DNA of 52,619 nucleotides from Sporolactobacillus mangiferae (GTDB lineage Bacteria; Bacillota; Bacilli; Bacillales; Sporolactobacillaceae). The notes below the pieces were generated by a model. It saw nothing but the letters and a program-made list of their open reading frames with translations, had not been told where the DNA came from and made no database searches. This document shows, one piece after another, positions 43,563-52,450 of the stretch. The stretch lies in the NCBI RefSeq assembly GCF_023336505.1, contig NZ_JAMAST010000018.1, forward strand, positions 1 through 52,619, given 5' to 3'. Position 1 is the stretch's first letter. Every line of letters starts with the position of its first letter. A program made the position numbers and the translations under genes.

Positions 43563-44555
43563 CTACACTTTCTCTACGACTGCTTTGCCAAACAATCCCT
43601 CTGGTTTAAAGATCAGAACCAGAATTAATATGATAAAGGCAAAAACATCTTTGTATTCTGCGCCCATCGCGCCATGAGTAATTATGGACAGATTTGCAGC
43701 TGCAAACATTTCAAGGAGACCAAGCATTACGCCTCCGAACATCGCGCCGCGAATATTTCCGATACCGCCCAAAACAGCAGCAGTAAACGCTTTGATTCCA
43801 AGAATAAATCCAATATATGGATCAATCGTCCCATATTGAATCATAAACAGGACGCCTGTAGCTCCGCCAAGTGCCGAACCAATGAAAAAAGTGACGGAAA
43901 TAACACGATTAACATTAATCGTCATTAAGGAAGCCGTGTCACGGTCTTGAGCGACCGCACGCATTGCCATACCCCACTTCGTTTTATTGACAAATAGATC
44001 CAAAGAGACAAGCATGACTACAGTCACGGCAAGGACAAGAATAAACGATCCCTGAAAAGTCGCATTATTAAAAAACGGAAACCAATCATGTGCACTCAAG
44101 GTAAACCGATGATTAAAAATCGAAGGTGCAGTTACTATATAATTTCCCGTTTTCAGCTCAGCGATAAAGCGCACTGAATCTTCAAGGACAAAGGAAATGC
44201 CGATCGACGTGATCAGTGCGATCAATTTCGGAGCGTTTTTTCGTCGCAGTGGCCGATAAGCGACCCGTTCGATTCCTACGCCCAATAGTCCGGTCGCAAT
44301 ACCTGCAATGATAATAACAATAAGAAACACAATCAATGCCGGTAAAGCTGTTAAAAAGCCCATACCCATAAAAAGGAAGAGAACAGTTGCTCCGATGAAG
44401 GATCCGGTCATAAACACATCGCCATGAGCAAAGTTAATCAATTCAAGAATCCCGTATACCATTGTGTACCCGATCGCGACCACGGCATAAACGACTCCGA
44501 GTGTCAGACCGTCAATCAGTACCTGGGGAAGATTCTGAATGATATGTGCAAGCAT
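43563..44555 (-). CDS. livH: Branched-chain amino acid ABC transporter permease LivH
   Basis: About 330 residues, membrane permease. LivH signatures: LTLGVVYAVVAIGYTMVYGI, INFAHGDVFMTGSF, RAVAQDRDTASLMTINVNRV (coupling loop), and KAFTAAVLGGIGNIRGAMFGG. ATG 44555 has GGTG 5 nt upstream; an earlier TTG at 44573 is less likely. Its stop abuts livM. Confidence 0.94.
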   Translation of the reverse strand: MLAHIIQNLPQVLIDGLTLGVVYAVVAIGYTMVYGILELINFAHGDVFMTGSFIGATVLFLFMGMGFLTALPALIVFLIVIIIAGIATGLLGVGIERVAYRPLRRKNAPKLIALITSIGISFVLEDSVRFIAELKTGNYIVTAPSIFNHRFTLSAHDWFPFFNNATFQGSFILVLAVTVVMLVSLDLFVNKTKWGMAMRAVAQDRDTASLMTINVNRVISVTFFIGSALGGATGVLFMIQYGTIDPYIGFILGIKAFTAAVLGGIGNIRGAMFGGVMLGLLEMFAAANLSIITHGAMGAEYKDVFAFIILILVLIFKPEGLFGKAVVEKV

Positions 44556-44632
44556 TATCTCACCACTTTCCAAACAGATTATAAATGGATGTATTTTTGA
44601 AGAGAGTCCCTCTATATGTGATTGATTTTCTT

Positions 44633-44677
44633 AAGAAAAAACTTAAAAGGGTACAGCTTGTTCATCCATACCCTTTT
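44633..44677 (-). terminator. Intercistronic terminator/attenuator between livJ and livH
   Basis: On the minus strand a 9-bp stem AAAAGGGTA/TACCCTTTT is followed by AAGTTTTTTCTT. It lies 60 bp after livJ and 80 bp before livH, where partial read-through would give more binding protein than permease. Confidence 0.7.
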
Positions 44678-44737
44678 AGTACATAACAAGTTATTTATCG
44701 ATGTTCAATGCTGTATCAATGCTGTCATCGATCACTA

Positions 44738-45919
44738 TTATTGGCTGATTTCTGCTTTTTGAACCGGCGGATATTTAGCTTGTTCGAAGTTGTAGATATA
44801 AACTTTAGCATAAGTATTGTCGCCTTTATCATTAAAGCTTACTTTCGTTGTCACACCGTCATAATCTTTGACTGCACGAATCGCTTTTTCCACTTGTTCA
44901 CGCGATGGCTTTTTACCATCATTGTCATTGATTGCATTCATAAGTCCTTTAAGAATTACGGCAGCACTGTCATAGCCATACGCTGAATAAGATTCAACAT
45001 TCTTGCCGAATTTGTCTTTGTACTTCTTAGCAAATTCCTGACCTTTTTCCGTTTTCGTAACATCCCCTGCAACAGAGGTCAGATAGACACCTTTAACTGC
45101 ATCACCTGCAATTTGCACGGTTGAAGACGAATCGAGTCCGTCACCACCCATGATCGGGCCATTAAATCCTTTTTGACGGGCCTGCTTGATAATCAGGCCG
45201 CCTTCCGCATAAACACCGCCAAAATAAATGAGGTCCGGTTTTTTGGCAACTGCCTGGCTTAATACTCCGCTGAAGTCTTTTTCACCAACCGTAATGCCTT
45301 CATAACCAACAATTTCTGCACCAAGCTTTTTCGCCTGATCTCTGAACTGTTCGGCAAGTCCTGAACCATAAGCTGTTTTATCCTGGATGACAAAAATCTT
45401 TTTTGCTTTCAGTGTTTTAACAGCAAAGTTCGCACCTGCCGGTCCCTGAAAGTCGTCACGTGCACAAATACGGTTTACCGATTTCAAACCTCTGTCGGTC
45501 ACTACAGTTGCGGTCGTTGCCGGAGATACCATTGCAAGATTATTCTTTTCATAAACTTCGGATGATGGAATTGCAACGCCGGAATTCAAGTGACCAACTA
45601 ATGCCAGAACATTTTTATCCGAAGCAAGAATCTGTGCATTTGCAACGCCTTTTTTGGGATCCCCTTGATCATCAAGATCTTTGAGTTTAATCGTAAATCC
45701 TTTTTTTTCAAAAGCTGCCTTCTGATCTTCGATCGCCAGTTGGGCACCAAGACGGATTGCATCGCCTAGCGTTGCGCTGGACCCGGACAATGGAGACTGG
45801 CTGCCAATTTCAATAACTTCTTTACCGCCTGAGCTCCCAGAATTTGAGGCACAGCCACTGATTAACCCAAGCACAATTATGACAGCTGCTGCTAAAGGAA
45901 CCATTTTCTTTAATTTCAT
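44738..45919 (-). CDS. livJ: Branched-chain amino acid ABC transporter binding lipoprotein LivJ
   Basis: 393-residue extracellular lipoprotein that captures Leu/Ile/Val. Signal peptide with lipobox LISGC (Cys about 24), then a Gly/Ser linker, then a Leu/Ile/Val-binding type I fold: EIGSQSPLSGSSATLGDAI, LVGHLNSGVAIPSSEVYEKN, MVSPATTATVVTDRG and YSAYGYDSAAVI. ATG 45919 has GGAGGG 6 nt upstream. First gene of livJHMGF. The promoter region carries a perfect 8-3-8 dyad. Confidence 0.94.
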   Translation of the reverse strand: MKLKKMVPLAAAVIIVLGLISGCASNSGSSGGKEVIEIGSQSPLSGSSATLGDAIRLGAQLAIEDQKAAFEKKGFTIKLKDLDDQGDPKKGVANAQILASDKNVLALVGHLNSGVAIPSSEVYEKNNLAMVSPATTATVVTDRGLKSVNRICARDDFQGPAGANFAVKTLKAKKIFVIQDKTAYGSGLAEQFRDQAKKLGAEIVGYEGITVGEKDFSGVLSQAVAKKPDLIYFGGVYAEGGLIIKQARQKGFNGPIMGGDGLDSSSTVQIAGDAVKGVYLTSVAGDVTKTEKGQEFAKKYKDKFGKNVESYSAYGYDSAAVILKGLMNAINDNDGKKPSREQVEKAIRAVKDYDGVTTKVSFNDKGDNTYAKVYIYNFEQAKYPPVQKAEISQ

Positions 45920-45955
45920 TTTAACCCTCCTTTTTGTAAAAACGGAACAACTCAA

Positions 45956-46350
45956 AAAAATCAGATAATATTATGTAGGACTCACCCCCGCAATAAGGCT
46001 GTATTATTTCTCTATTTTTAATGCGGCTCTTTAGAAACATAATAATTAATTATAATAATATAGTCATTGTCTATGTCAGATATTCTGACATTAAATTTAT
46101 TGTGAGTTCCTCTCCTGATCGTAAAAAAATCCCTTAATACCGCACATAAAAACGTTTTCATTATATTAATAAAAATAATATTATTTGGATAAATGTAAAT
46201 GTTCGAATTTAATGTCTGAATTCGTAAAATCCGTTAAAAAATGATACCATAATGAAATTGAAATACATCATCCGTTTTCCATATCAATATTTTTCCTGAT
46301 AACTAGAATGATTAAAAAAAACAGATTATAATAACAATACCAAGTATGCC
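45956..46350. promoter_or_regulatory. livJ/metA divergent regulatory region
   Basis: 395 bp without a gene, very A/T-rich. It holds a perfect dyad, ATGTCAGA-TAT-TCTGACAT (46073-46091), near probable livJ promoter boxes (a TATAAT-like box on the minus strand about 19 bp beyond CTGACA). A 16-bp element is present twice in opposite orientation (46082-46097 minus, 46206-46221 plus; 15 of 16 identical), one copy facing each gene. A TATAAT at 46327-46332 is the likely metA -10. No SAM riboswitch (S-box) or T-box was recognised. Confidence 0.6.
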
Positions 46351-46368
46351 ATGAGGAGAACTAATATT

Positions 46369-47277
46369 ATGCCGATCAAAATTCCGAAACTGCTTCCTGC
46401 GCGTGAAATTCTTGAAAAAGAAAACATCTTCATTATGGATGAAGATCGTGCCACAACTCAGGATATCCGTCCTTTAAATATACTTATTTTAAATTTAATG
46501 CCGGAAAAAGAAATGGAAGAGACTCAGTTGCTTCGCCACCTTGGAAATACGCCTTTGCAAGTCAACGTTACGTTTATGAGAACAGCCACACATCAATCGA
46601 AACACACAAGTCCGCTTCATCTTGATCAATTTTATACGATATTTGCAGAGATTAAGCACAAAAAATTTGACGGCATGATTATTACCGGCGCTCCTGTTGA
46701 ACAATATCCGTTTCAAAAGGTGGATTACTGGAATGAGCTGACGGAAATTATGAACTGGTCAAAAAGGAACGTTACTTCGACGTTACACATATGCTGGGGC
46801 GCGCAGGCAGCGTTATTTTATCACTTTGGGATTAATAAAATTCCTTATCCAGAAAAATTATCCGGTGTTTTTACGCATTCCATTTATGAACCAAAAGAAA
46901 AATTATTACGCGGTTTTGATGATCGCTTTTTTGCACCTCATTCGCGTTACACTGATCTTGATCGTTCCTCACTGGATGCCCATTCAGAGATTAAGTTGCT
47001 TTCTGGGTCAGAAGAAGCTGGTCCATTTATTCTTCTGGCAAATAACGGAAAGCAGATCATGGTAACCGGGCACTTAGAATATGACACGGGAACATTGGCA
47101 CAGGAATATGAGCGCGATTTGAAAAAAGGGATTAATCCAAATTTGCCCAAACACTACTTCCCTGATGATGATCCGGGAAAAACACCGATCAACACATGGC
47201 GTTCGCATGCCCACCTGCTCTTCTCAAATTGGCTGAACTATTATGTATATCAAGCAACTCCTTACCAGTGGGATTAA
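46369..47277 (+). CDS. metA: Homoserine O-acetyltransferase (MetA family)
   Basis: First committed step of methionine synthesis. 302 residues. Catalytic cysteine in [13 protein letters not shown] (about 142), catalytic His/Glu in the C-terminal [15 protein letters not shown]. The position that selects the acyl donor reads [10 protein letters not shown]: Glu here is the acetyl-CoA type (as in B. cereus MetA), while E. coli has Gly for succinyl-CoA. ATG 46369 follows GAGGAG by about 10-12 nt; an in-frame ATG 18 bp upstream overlaps the SD. Divergent from livJ. Confidence 0.94.
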   Translation: MPIKIPKLLPAREILEKENIFIMDEDRATTQDIRPLNILILNLMPEKEMEETQLLRHLGNTPLQVNVTFMRTATHQSKHTSPLHLDQFYTIFAEIKHKKFDGMIITGAPVEQYPFQKVDYWNELTEIMNWSKRNVTSTLHICWGAQAALFYHFGINKIPYPEKLSGVFTHSIYEPKEKLLRGFDDRFFAPHSRYTDLDRSSLDAHSEIKLLSGSEEAGPFILLANNGKQIMVTGHLEYDTGTLAQEYERDLKKGINPNLPKHYFPDDDPGKTPINTWRSHAHLLFSNWLNYYVYQATPYQWD

Positions 47278-47362
47278 CAAAAGGCATATTGCTTTTCTCT
47301 TTTCATAGATTAAATTGCAAAATTTCATTCCGAAATGGAGAAAATGAGCAACGCCAAACATA

Positions 47363-47393
47363 AAGAAGCTCGGACGCAATGTCCGAGCTTCTT
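47363..47393. terminator. Bidirectional terminator between metA and plsX
   Basis: Perfect 13-bp stem (AAGAAGCTCGGAC with GTCCGAGCTTCTT, loop GCAAT). T-rich flanks on both strands are modest (TTATGC and TTTATG). Confidence 0.7.
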
Positions 47394-47416
47394 ATGCATA
47401 ATACACAGTTATGGAC

Positions 47417-48430
47417 TCAAGCTTTTCTATTCACCCAGTCGTACTGTTTATCATGAAACGTATGCTCAATTGTACCAACAACGTTTTCTTTGACCAGCAG
47501 CTGTGCCTGTTTGATTGCCGTATACACTGCTTCACTTTTGGCAGCGCCATGCACCTTAATGATTGGAGCAGCAAGTCCGAAAAGCAACGCACCTCCATAT
47601 GCAGACGTGTCCATATGCTGTTTAATCGCCTTTAATTTGCCGTACATAAGGCCTGTAAGCACTTTGGTATACAGTGACCCTCCCAATGTCTCCTTGAGTA
47701 GTTTCATCAGCGACATTGCCGTTCCCTCAATGCTTTTAAGCACCATGTTGCCCGAGAATCCGTCAGCAACGATGACATCTGCCGGTCCTTCAAGAAGCTC
47801 GCGTGATTCAACATTTCCGATAAAGTTAATGGGCGCATTGCTCAAAAGCTTATAGGCCTCTTTCACCAGTTCATTGCCCTTACCAGGCTCTTCACCGATA
47901 TTCAGTAAACCAATCTTCGGATTGGGCCTATTCATCACTTTCTCAGCATAAATGCCGCCCATAATTGCATATTGAAGCATATTTTCAGGCTTTGTTTCTG
48001 CATTCGCCCCAACATCCAAAAATAAAAATCCTTTATTTTGATGAATAGTTGGCAAGGTAGGGGCAAGTGCCGGCCGATCAATCCCTTTAATTCGCCCGAC
48101 TCCGAACAGGCCGGAGGCCATTAATGCCCCCGTGTTTCCCGCTGAAATAGCGGCATCACAACGTTTTTCACGTACTTCCTGAACTGCTAAAACCATTGAT
48201 GCCTGTTTTTTCTTCCGGACTGCCTGAACCGGCGCATCAGTGCCCTCGATTTTTTCAGTCGTGTGGAGAATCTCAATGCGATCCTGATCACCAAGCAGAT
48301 TTACCAATTGGTTTTTATCGCCGACCAATGTAATCTGAAGTTCCGGGAATTCTTTTAATGCTTTCAAAGTCCCTTCAACCATCGCTTTTGGCGCAAAGTC
48401 CCCACCCATCGCATCAATCGCTAACCTCAT
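47417..48430 (-). CDS. plsX: Phosphate acyltransferase PlsX
   Basis: Makes acyl-phosphate from acyl-ACP for phospholipid synthesis. 337 residues. IDAMGGDFAPKAMVEG at the N-terminus, AAISAGNTGALMASGLF (about 99), LLNIGEEPGKGNELVKEAY, VVADGFSGNMVLKSIEG, and GLAAPIIKVHGAA. AAGGAG 10 nt before ATG. In most Bacillales plsX lies in fapR-plsX-fabD-fabG; here it stands alone. Confidence 0.95.
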   Translation of the reverse strand: MRLAIDAMGGDFAPKAMVEGTLKALKEFPELQITLVGDKNQLVNLLGDQDRIEILHTTEKIEGTDAPVQAVRKKKQASMVLAVQEVREKRCDAAISAGNTGALMASGLFGVGRIKGIDRPALAPTLPTIHQNKGFLFLDVGANAETKPENMLQYAIMGGIYAEKVMNRPNPKIGLLNIGEEPGKGNELVKEAYKLLSNAPINFIGNVESRELLEGPADVIVADGFSGNMVLKSIEGTAMSLMKLLKETLGGSLYTKVLTGLMYGKLKAIKQHMDTSAYGGALLFGLAAPIIKVHGAAKSEAVYTAIKQAQLLVKENVVGTIEHTFHDKQYDWVNRKA

Positions 48431-48639
48431 TGTCTACTCGCTCCTTTTATCTTGAAAGCTGTTTCAGCCTTGAATCCAAACAAAACATCTTTATTTGATT
48501 TTATCACCGATCATCGATTCACTGTAACATTAATTACGTGATCTGTCCAAACTATGTTTCAAAAAACATACTTATACATCAAAAAAATATTTTGTTCCTG
48601 TGATTCTATTTAGAAATCCGAATCTCGGGCGTTGTCGTT

Positions 48640-49884
48640 TTATTTGGAAAGCTGGATGGCCTGCTTTATTTTTTTTATAAAAGAACCACTTGCATAAGTA
48701 AGCACTGAGCCGCGATAAAACCGAAGGCTGAACACAAACAATCCTATGATTGTTATGAAGAGCAACATCAGAGACAGAAATGCCTGCCATAATGCCATAT
48801 CCGTAGCACCAATACGCATGGGCATAATCATAGATGCAGTAAATGGTACATAAGAGAAGATTTTAATTAATAGTGTGTCCGGATTGCTCATGCCACTGAT
48901 AGCGATAAAAAATCCGATCATGAGCATCATTGTGACCGGCATCATCGCTTGCCCGACATCCTGAACTTTGTTCACGAGTGAACCCAGTACAGCGCCGACA
49001 AGCGTATAGAGCAGGCAAGCAAGCAAGAAAAACAGGATCGCGTAGACTGTGTATCCAGGAGTAAGTCCGCCCATTAAGTCACTGATCTGTGTCCAGTATT
49101 TTCCATTATGAAAGCTTCGAGCCATAATTAAAGCAGAGCCAATCAGTATTGCAAACTGAGTCATTGCCAGAAAAAGTGTACCGAAAACACGTGAGAGCAG
49201 ATGTACAATCGGAGACGTACTGGATATGATAATCTCCATAATTCGAGAATCCTTTTCAGCTGCAATTTCAGAAGAAATGATCGAAAGATAGGACAGTACA
49301 AATAAATAAATGATTAAAGCGACCGCATATGAAACAATGGTTGCTGTTGCCTTTTGTGCACTGCTTTTACCAGAAGCATCATTTTTTGAAAGCACTGTCT
49401 GCTGCAGATCGATCTCCTGATTCATAATTTTCTGCACCTGTTCTGAATTCAAGTTCAATTGTTCGATGGTAAACAATCGATTTGCTGTACGCACTTGCTC
49501 CTCAATATTTTTTTGATTGGTCAGCTCAAGTGGTTTTTGGGTTCTCAATTCTGCCTTCAGTGACCCATCCTGTTTTCTGGAAAGAATAAGCAGCCCGTCT
49601 TCCTTTCCCTTTAAAACACGTTGTTCTTCCTGATTATATGGAAGGGCTGATGACGTGAAACGAATTTGATTGGTACTGTGAAAATATGCTGCTGTTCTTG
49701 AATGGGTTTGATCAGAAATCGCGATTTTCAGCTGCTTTCCTTCAGATGAAAACCAATTGCTGATTGTAGGCCACATAAAAAGGCAGAGCAGCCCCACCAG
49801 CAGGAGCAGAGTCGTCAGTAAAAATGATTTCGTTTTTAATTTATTCGTATACGACTGTGAAAAAAGAAGAATGAATTTATTCAT
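48640..49884 (-). CDS. yhaP: ABC-2 type exporter permease (YhaP/NatB-like)
   Basis: About 414 residues: one N-terminal TM (SFLLTTLLLLVGLLCLFMW), a large extracytoplasmic domain (about 50-180), then five TM segments (VSYAVALIIYLFVLSYLSII; VFGTLFLAMTQFAILIGSAL; YAILFFLLACLLYTLVGAVL). EKDSRIMEIIISSTSP is the usual coupling segment. It matches the Na+/toxic compound exporter permeases. ATG 49884 overlaps the end of the ATPase gene; the frame is open 117 bp further but without support. Confidence 0.85.
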   Translation of the reverse strand: MNKFILLFSQSYTNKLKTKSFLLTTLLLLVGLLCLFMWPTISNWFSSEGKQLKIAISDQTHSRTAAYFHSTNQIRFTSSALPYNQEEQRVLKGKEDGLLILSRKQDGSLKAELRTQKPLELTNQKNIEEQVRTANRLFTIEQLNLNSEQVQKIMNQEIDLQQTVLSKNDASGKSSAQKATATIVSYAVALIIYLFVLSYLSIISSEIAAEKDSRIMEIIISSTSPIVHLLSRVFGTLFLAMTQFAILIGSALIMARSFHNGKYWTQISDLMGGLTPGYTVYAILFFLLACLLYTLVGAVLGSLVNKVQDVGQAMMPVTMMLMIGFFIAISGMSNPDTLLIKIFSYVPFTASMIMPMRIGATDMALWQAFLSLMLLFITIIGLFVFSLRFYRGSVLTYASGSFIKKIKQAIQLSK

Positions 49885-50776
49885 CGGCACCGGCCACCTT
49901 TCGTTTGAATAATTCTTCAAGTGACAGGTAATCCAAACTGAATCGTTCAATAAACCCGTCTTTGGCAAGCGCCTGAAAAATTGGCCGCGCCTCCTCTTCA
50001 CTGCTTAATCGCAGACGAAAAAGATCTTTTTTTCGCGTGATTTCAACAACACCCGGAAGTGATCTGAGTTCTTTTTCACTGTATGGTCCGCGGACGGTCA
50101 AATTTATTTTCCCATACTGCTTTTTTAAATCAATAATGGCTCCGGAGAATAAGGATTTTCCTTTTTTTAGAAGACAGATATGATCGCAAAGTTCTTCGAC
50201 ATGATCCATCCGATGGCTTGAAAAAATGATCACCGTGCCCTTTTGTTTCAATGAAATAATCGCTTCTTTCAGCAGACCTGCATTTACCGGATCAAGGCCG
50301 CTGAATGGTTCATCTAAAATTAATAACCGTGGTTTATGAATCAGACTTGCAATTAATTGAACTTTTTGCTGATTTCCTTTTGACAGTGTTTCTGTAAGTG
50401 ACCTGCGTTTGTCTGTCAGTTCAAAACGTTCAAGCCAATGGTCTATATCGTGCTTAAGTTCGTGGTTTGACCGACCACGCAACCTCCCAAAAAACAGTAA
50501 TTGATCTTCAACTTTCATTTTTGGATAGAGACCACGTTCTTCAGGCAAATAGCCTATTTGATCCCGTTCCAATGCATGAATCGACTGACCTGACCAATTA
50601 ATGGTACCTGATGACGGTGCGAGCAGATTCAGAATCATGCGAAATGTGGTGGTTTTCCCGGCACCATTCTGGCCGATCAAGCCAAAGATCTCACCTTGTT
50701 CAGCAATAAAGTTCAAATTATCTACAGCCAGGAAATTTTGAAAACTTTTGGTTAAATGCGCAACAATAAGTGTCAT
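49877..50776 (-). CDS. yhaQ: ABC exporter ATPase (YhaQ/NatA-like)
   Basis: 299 residues. Walker A LIGQNGAGKTT (about 35), Q-loop YLPEERGLYPKM, signature LSKGNQQKVQLIASL, Walker B LLILDEPFSGLDPVN, switch SSHRMDHVEEL, then a C-terminal DUF4162-type domain. The LSKGNQQK form is typical of the Nat/YhaQ family. ATG 50776 has GAGGGG upstream. It forms a two-gene exporter with the overlapping permease. Confidence 0.9.
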   Translation of the reverse strand: MTLIVAHLTKSFQNFLAVDNLNFIAEQGEIFGLIGQNGAGKTTTFRMILNLLAPSSGTINWSGQSIHALERDQIGYLPEERGLYPKMKVEDQLLFFGRLRGRSNHELKHDIDHWLERFELTDKRRSLTETLSKGNQQKVQLIASLIHKPRLLILDEPFSGLDPVNAGLLKEAIISLKQKGTVIIFSSHRMDHVEELCDHICLLKKGKSLFSGAIIDLKKQYGKINLTVRGPYSEKELRSLPGVVEITRKKDLFRLRLSSEEEARPIFQALAKDGFIERFSLDYLSLEELFKRKVAGADE

Positions 50777-50916
50777 TTTTCCCCTCACTTTTACTCAACT
50801 TATTCACGATCTCCATAACCAGTTTACCAAGCTATGTTCTATCGATGCAACCGGCTGCTCAATTTCCGGGAAAACGATATAATAAAATTGAGTGATTTAT
50901 ACTGTATGGAGAACTT

Positions 50917-51333
50917 ATGATGAAAAAGTTGTATGTATCTGCACTTGCTTACATGGTTGCCGGTCTTGTGTCGGGGATCTATTATCGTGAAATCACGAAA
51001 ATAACACATTTCAGCGGTGATACAATGCTCGCAATCCTGCACACACATTTACTGATCTTAGGTATGTTCTTTTTTCTGATCCTGATTGCTCTTGAAAAGT
51101 TATTTCTCCTTAGTGAAAACAAGAGATTCTCCTTTTTCTTTTGGATTTACAACACTGGCGTTATCTGGACAATTGGTATGATGGCCGTTCACGGAACCCT
51201 GGATGTCCTTGGCATTACTTCAGGACCAGCAATTGCGGGTCTTGCGGGCATGGGCCATATTATTTTGTCAATCGGGCTCATTCTCTTTTTTCTGATTCTC
51301 AAAGATGCATTGTTCGAGAATGATCATGCATAG
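50917..51333 (+). CDS. DUF2871 family membrane protein
   Basis: 138 residues, four TM segments (SALAYMVAGLVSGIYYREI; LHTHLLILGMFFFLILIALE; FFFWIYNTGVIWTIGMMAVH; AGMGHIILSIGLILFFLILK). Conserved histidines lie in LHTHLL, AVHGTLD and GMGHII, suggesting a metal- or heme-binding role, but the family has no known function. GGAG 6 nt before an ATG-ATG pair. Single gene. Confidence 0.82.
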   Translation: MMKKLYVSALAYMVAGLVSGIYYREITKITHFSGDTMLAILHTHLLILGMFFFLILIALEKLFLLSENKRFSFFFWIYNTGVIWTIGMMAVHGTLDVLGITSGPAIAGLAGMGHIILSIGLILFFLILKDALFENDHA

Positions 51334-51456
51334 TCTGTAAAAGCTCCACATGAATGATTTTCAGAAAACTTGGCTTTGCCAGGCCTCGGGCGAAGGCAAG
51401 ACCGCCGTTGCACTGATATAATAATCCGCTGAATTTTAAACTTTCTATAGTATAAG

Positions 51457-51503
51457 AAAAAAGGCATAAAAAGAGAATCACTCTCTTTTTATGCCTTTTC
51501 TGT
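51457..51503. terminator. Bidirectional terminator between the DUF2871 gene and ilvE
   Basis: 16-bp stem 51461-51476 with 51482-51497 (AAGGCATAAAAAGAGA and its complement), A run on the left and TTCTGTTTT on the right. Confidence 0.85.
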
Positions 51504-51529
51504 TTTAAAAAATTGATGCTGTTCAAAAA

Positions 51530-52450
51530 TTATTTATCATAAACCGGAGTGCATGATTCCGCATATTTTGAATTGCGGCCAACTGTTAGGCCAAAGAACA
51601 GATCTTTGATCTGGCGGCATACTTCTCCTTCATGACCGGAACCAATGGTCCGATGATCCACTTCAACAATAGGGGTCACTTCCATTGCGGTCCCACTGAA
51701 AAACACTTCATCGGCGACATAGAGTTCAGATCTTGAAATACTGCGCTCTTCCACTGCCAAGCCGAGTTCCTCTCTGGCAAGCTTCATAACAAGATCACGT
51801 GTAATGCCTTCAAGAATGTTGTCAGCAGGAGGTGGCGTGACCAGCTTTCCTTTACGGAAGATAAAAATATTTTCTCCGGATCCTTCGCATACACGATCAC
51901 CGTCAGTAAGGAATATGGCCTCATCAAATCCGGCACGTTTTGTTTCCAGTGCGGCAAGTGCGGAATTCATATAAGCAGCCGTCGCTTTTGTGCGTGGTGG
52001 CAGTTGGTTGTTTGAGATTCTTTTCCAGGAGGTAACGCCGACGCTTAATTCAGTCTTACCCGCATATTTGTTCAGTGGCTGTGTATAGATAACCACCTTT
52101 ACATCTTTTCCATCCAATGTAGGTCCGATGTCCTGAGCATCATTATAAACGATTGGGCGGAGGTATGTAGTCGTTCTGCATTCATTTGCCTTCAGTAAGT
52201 CAATCGTTCCTTTAATAAGGTCATCTACAGAAAAATCGAAGTCGAGGTTAACGGTCTTGGCTGACTGTTTCAGCCTTTCATAATGTTCTTTCAGCTTAAA
52301 GCCATACAGTTGCTGTGTTTCGTCATCCCAATAGGCACGAATGCCTTCAAACACACCAAGACCATAGTTAAACGCCTTACTGCGGACACTGATCTTAACT
52401 TCGTCCTCTTTAACAATTTTCCCCTGATAATAAACATACGCCTCTGACAT
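51530..52450 (-). CDS. ilvE: Branched-chain amino acid aminotransferase
   Basis: Final step of Leu/Ile/Val synthesis and first step of their breakdown. 306 residues, fold-type IV PLP enzyme. NYGLGVFEGIRAYW (about 32), catalytic lysine in RTKATAAYMNSALA, cofactor loop EGSGENIFIF, and VDHRTIGSGHEG. ATG 52450 has AGGAGG 7 nt upstream and gives the standard N-terminus MSEAYVYYQGKIV; the frame is open 39 bp further. No T-box is visible in the 169 bp left in the window. It fits with the liv importer 6 kb away as branched-chain amino acid handling. Confidence 0.95.
   Translation of the reverse strand: MSEAYVYYQGKIVKEDEVKISVRSKAFNYGLGVFEGIRAYWDDETQQLYGFKLKEHYERLKQSAKTVNLDFDFSVDDLIKGTIDLLKANECRTTTYLRPIVYNDAQDIGPTLDGKDVKVVIYTQPLNKYAGKTELSVGVTSWKRISNNQLPPRTKATAAYMNSALAALETKRAGFDEAIFLTDGDRVCEGSGENIFIFRKGKLVTPPPADNILEGITRDLVMKLAREELGLAVEERSISRSELYVADEVFFSGTAMEVTPIVEVDHRTIGSGHEGEVCRQIKDLFFGLTVGRNSKYAESCTPVYDK

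Noticed and set aside
45956-46350. SAM riboswitch (S-box) upstream of metA
   Set aside because: Expected for B. subtilis-like metA, but none of the conserved S-box blocks is present.
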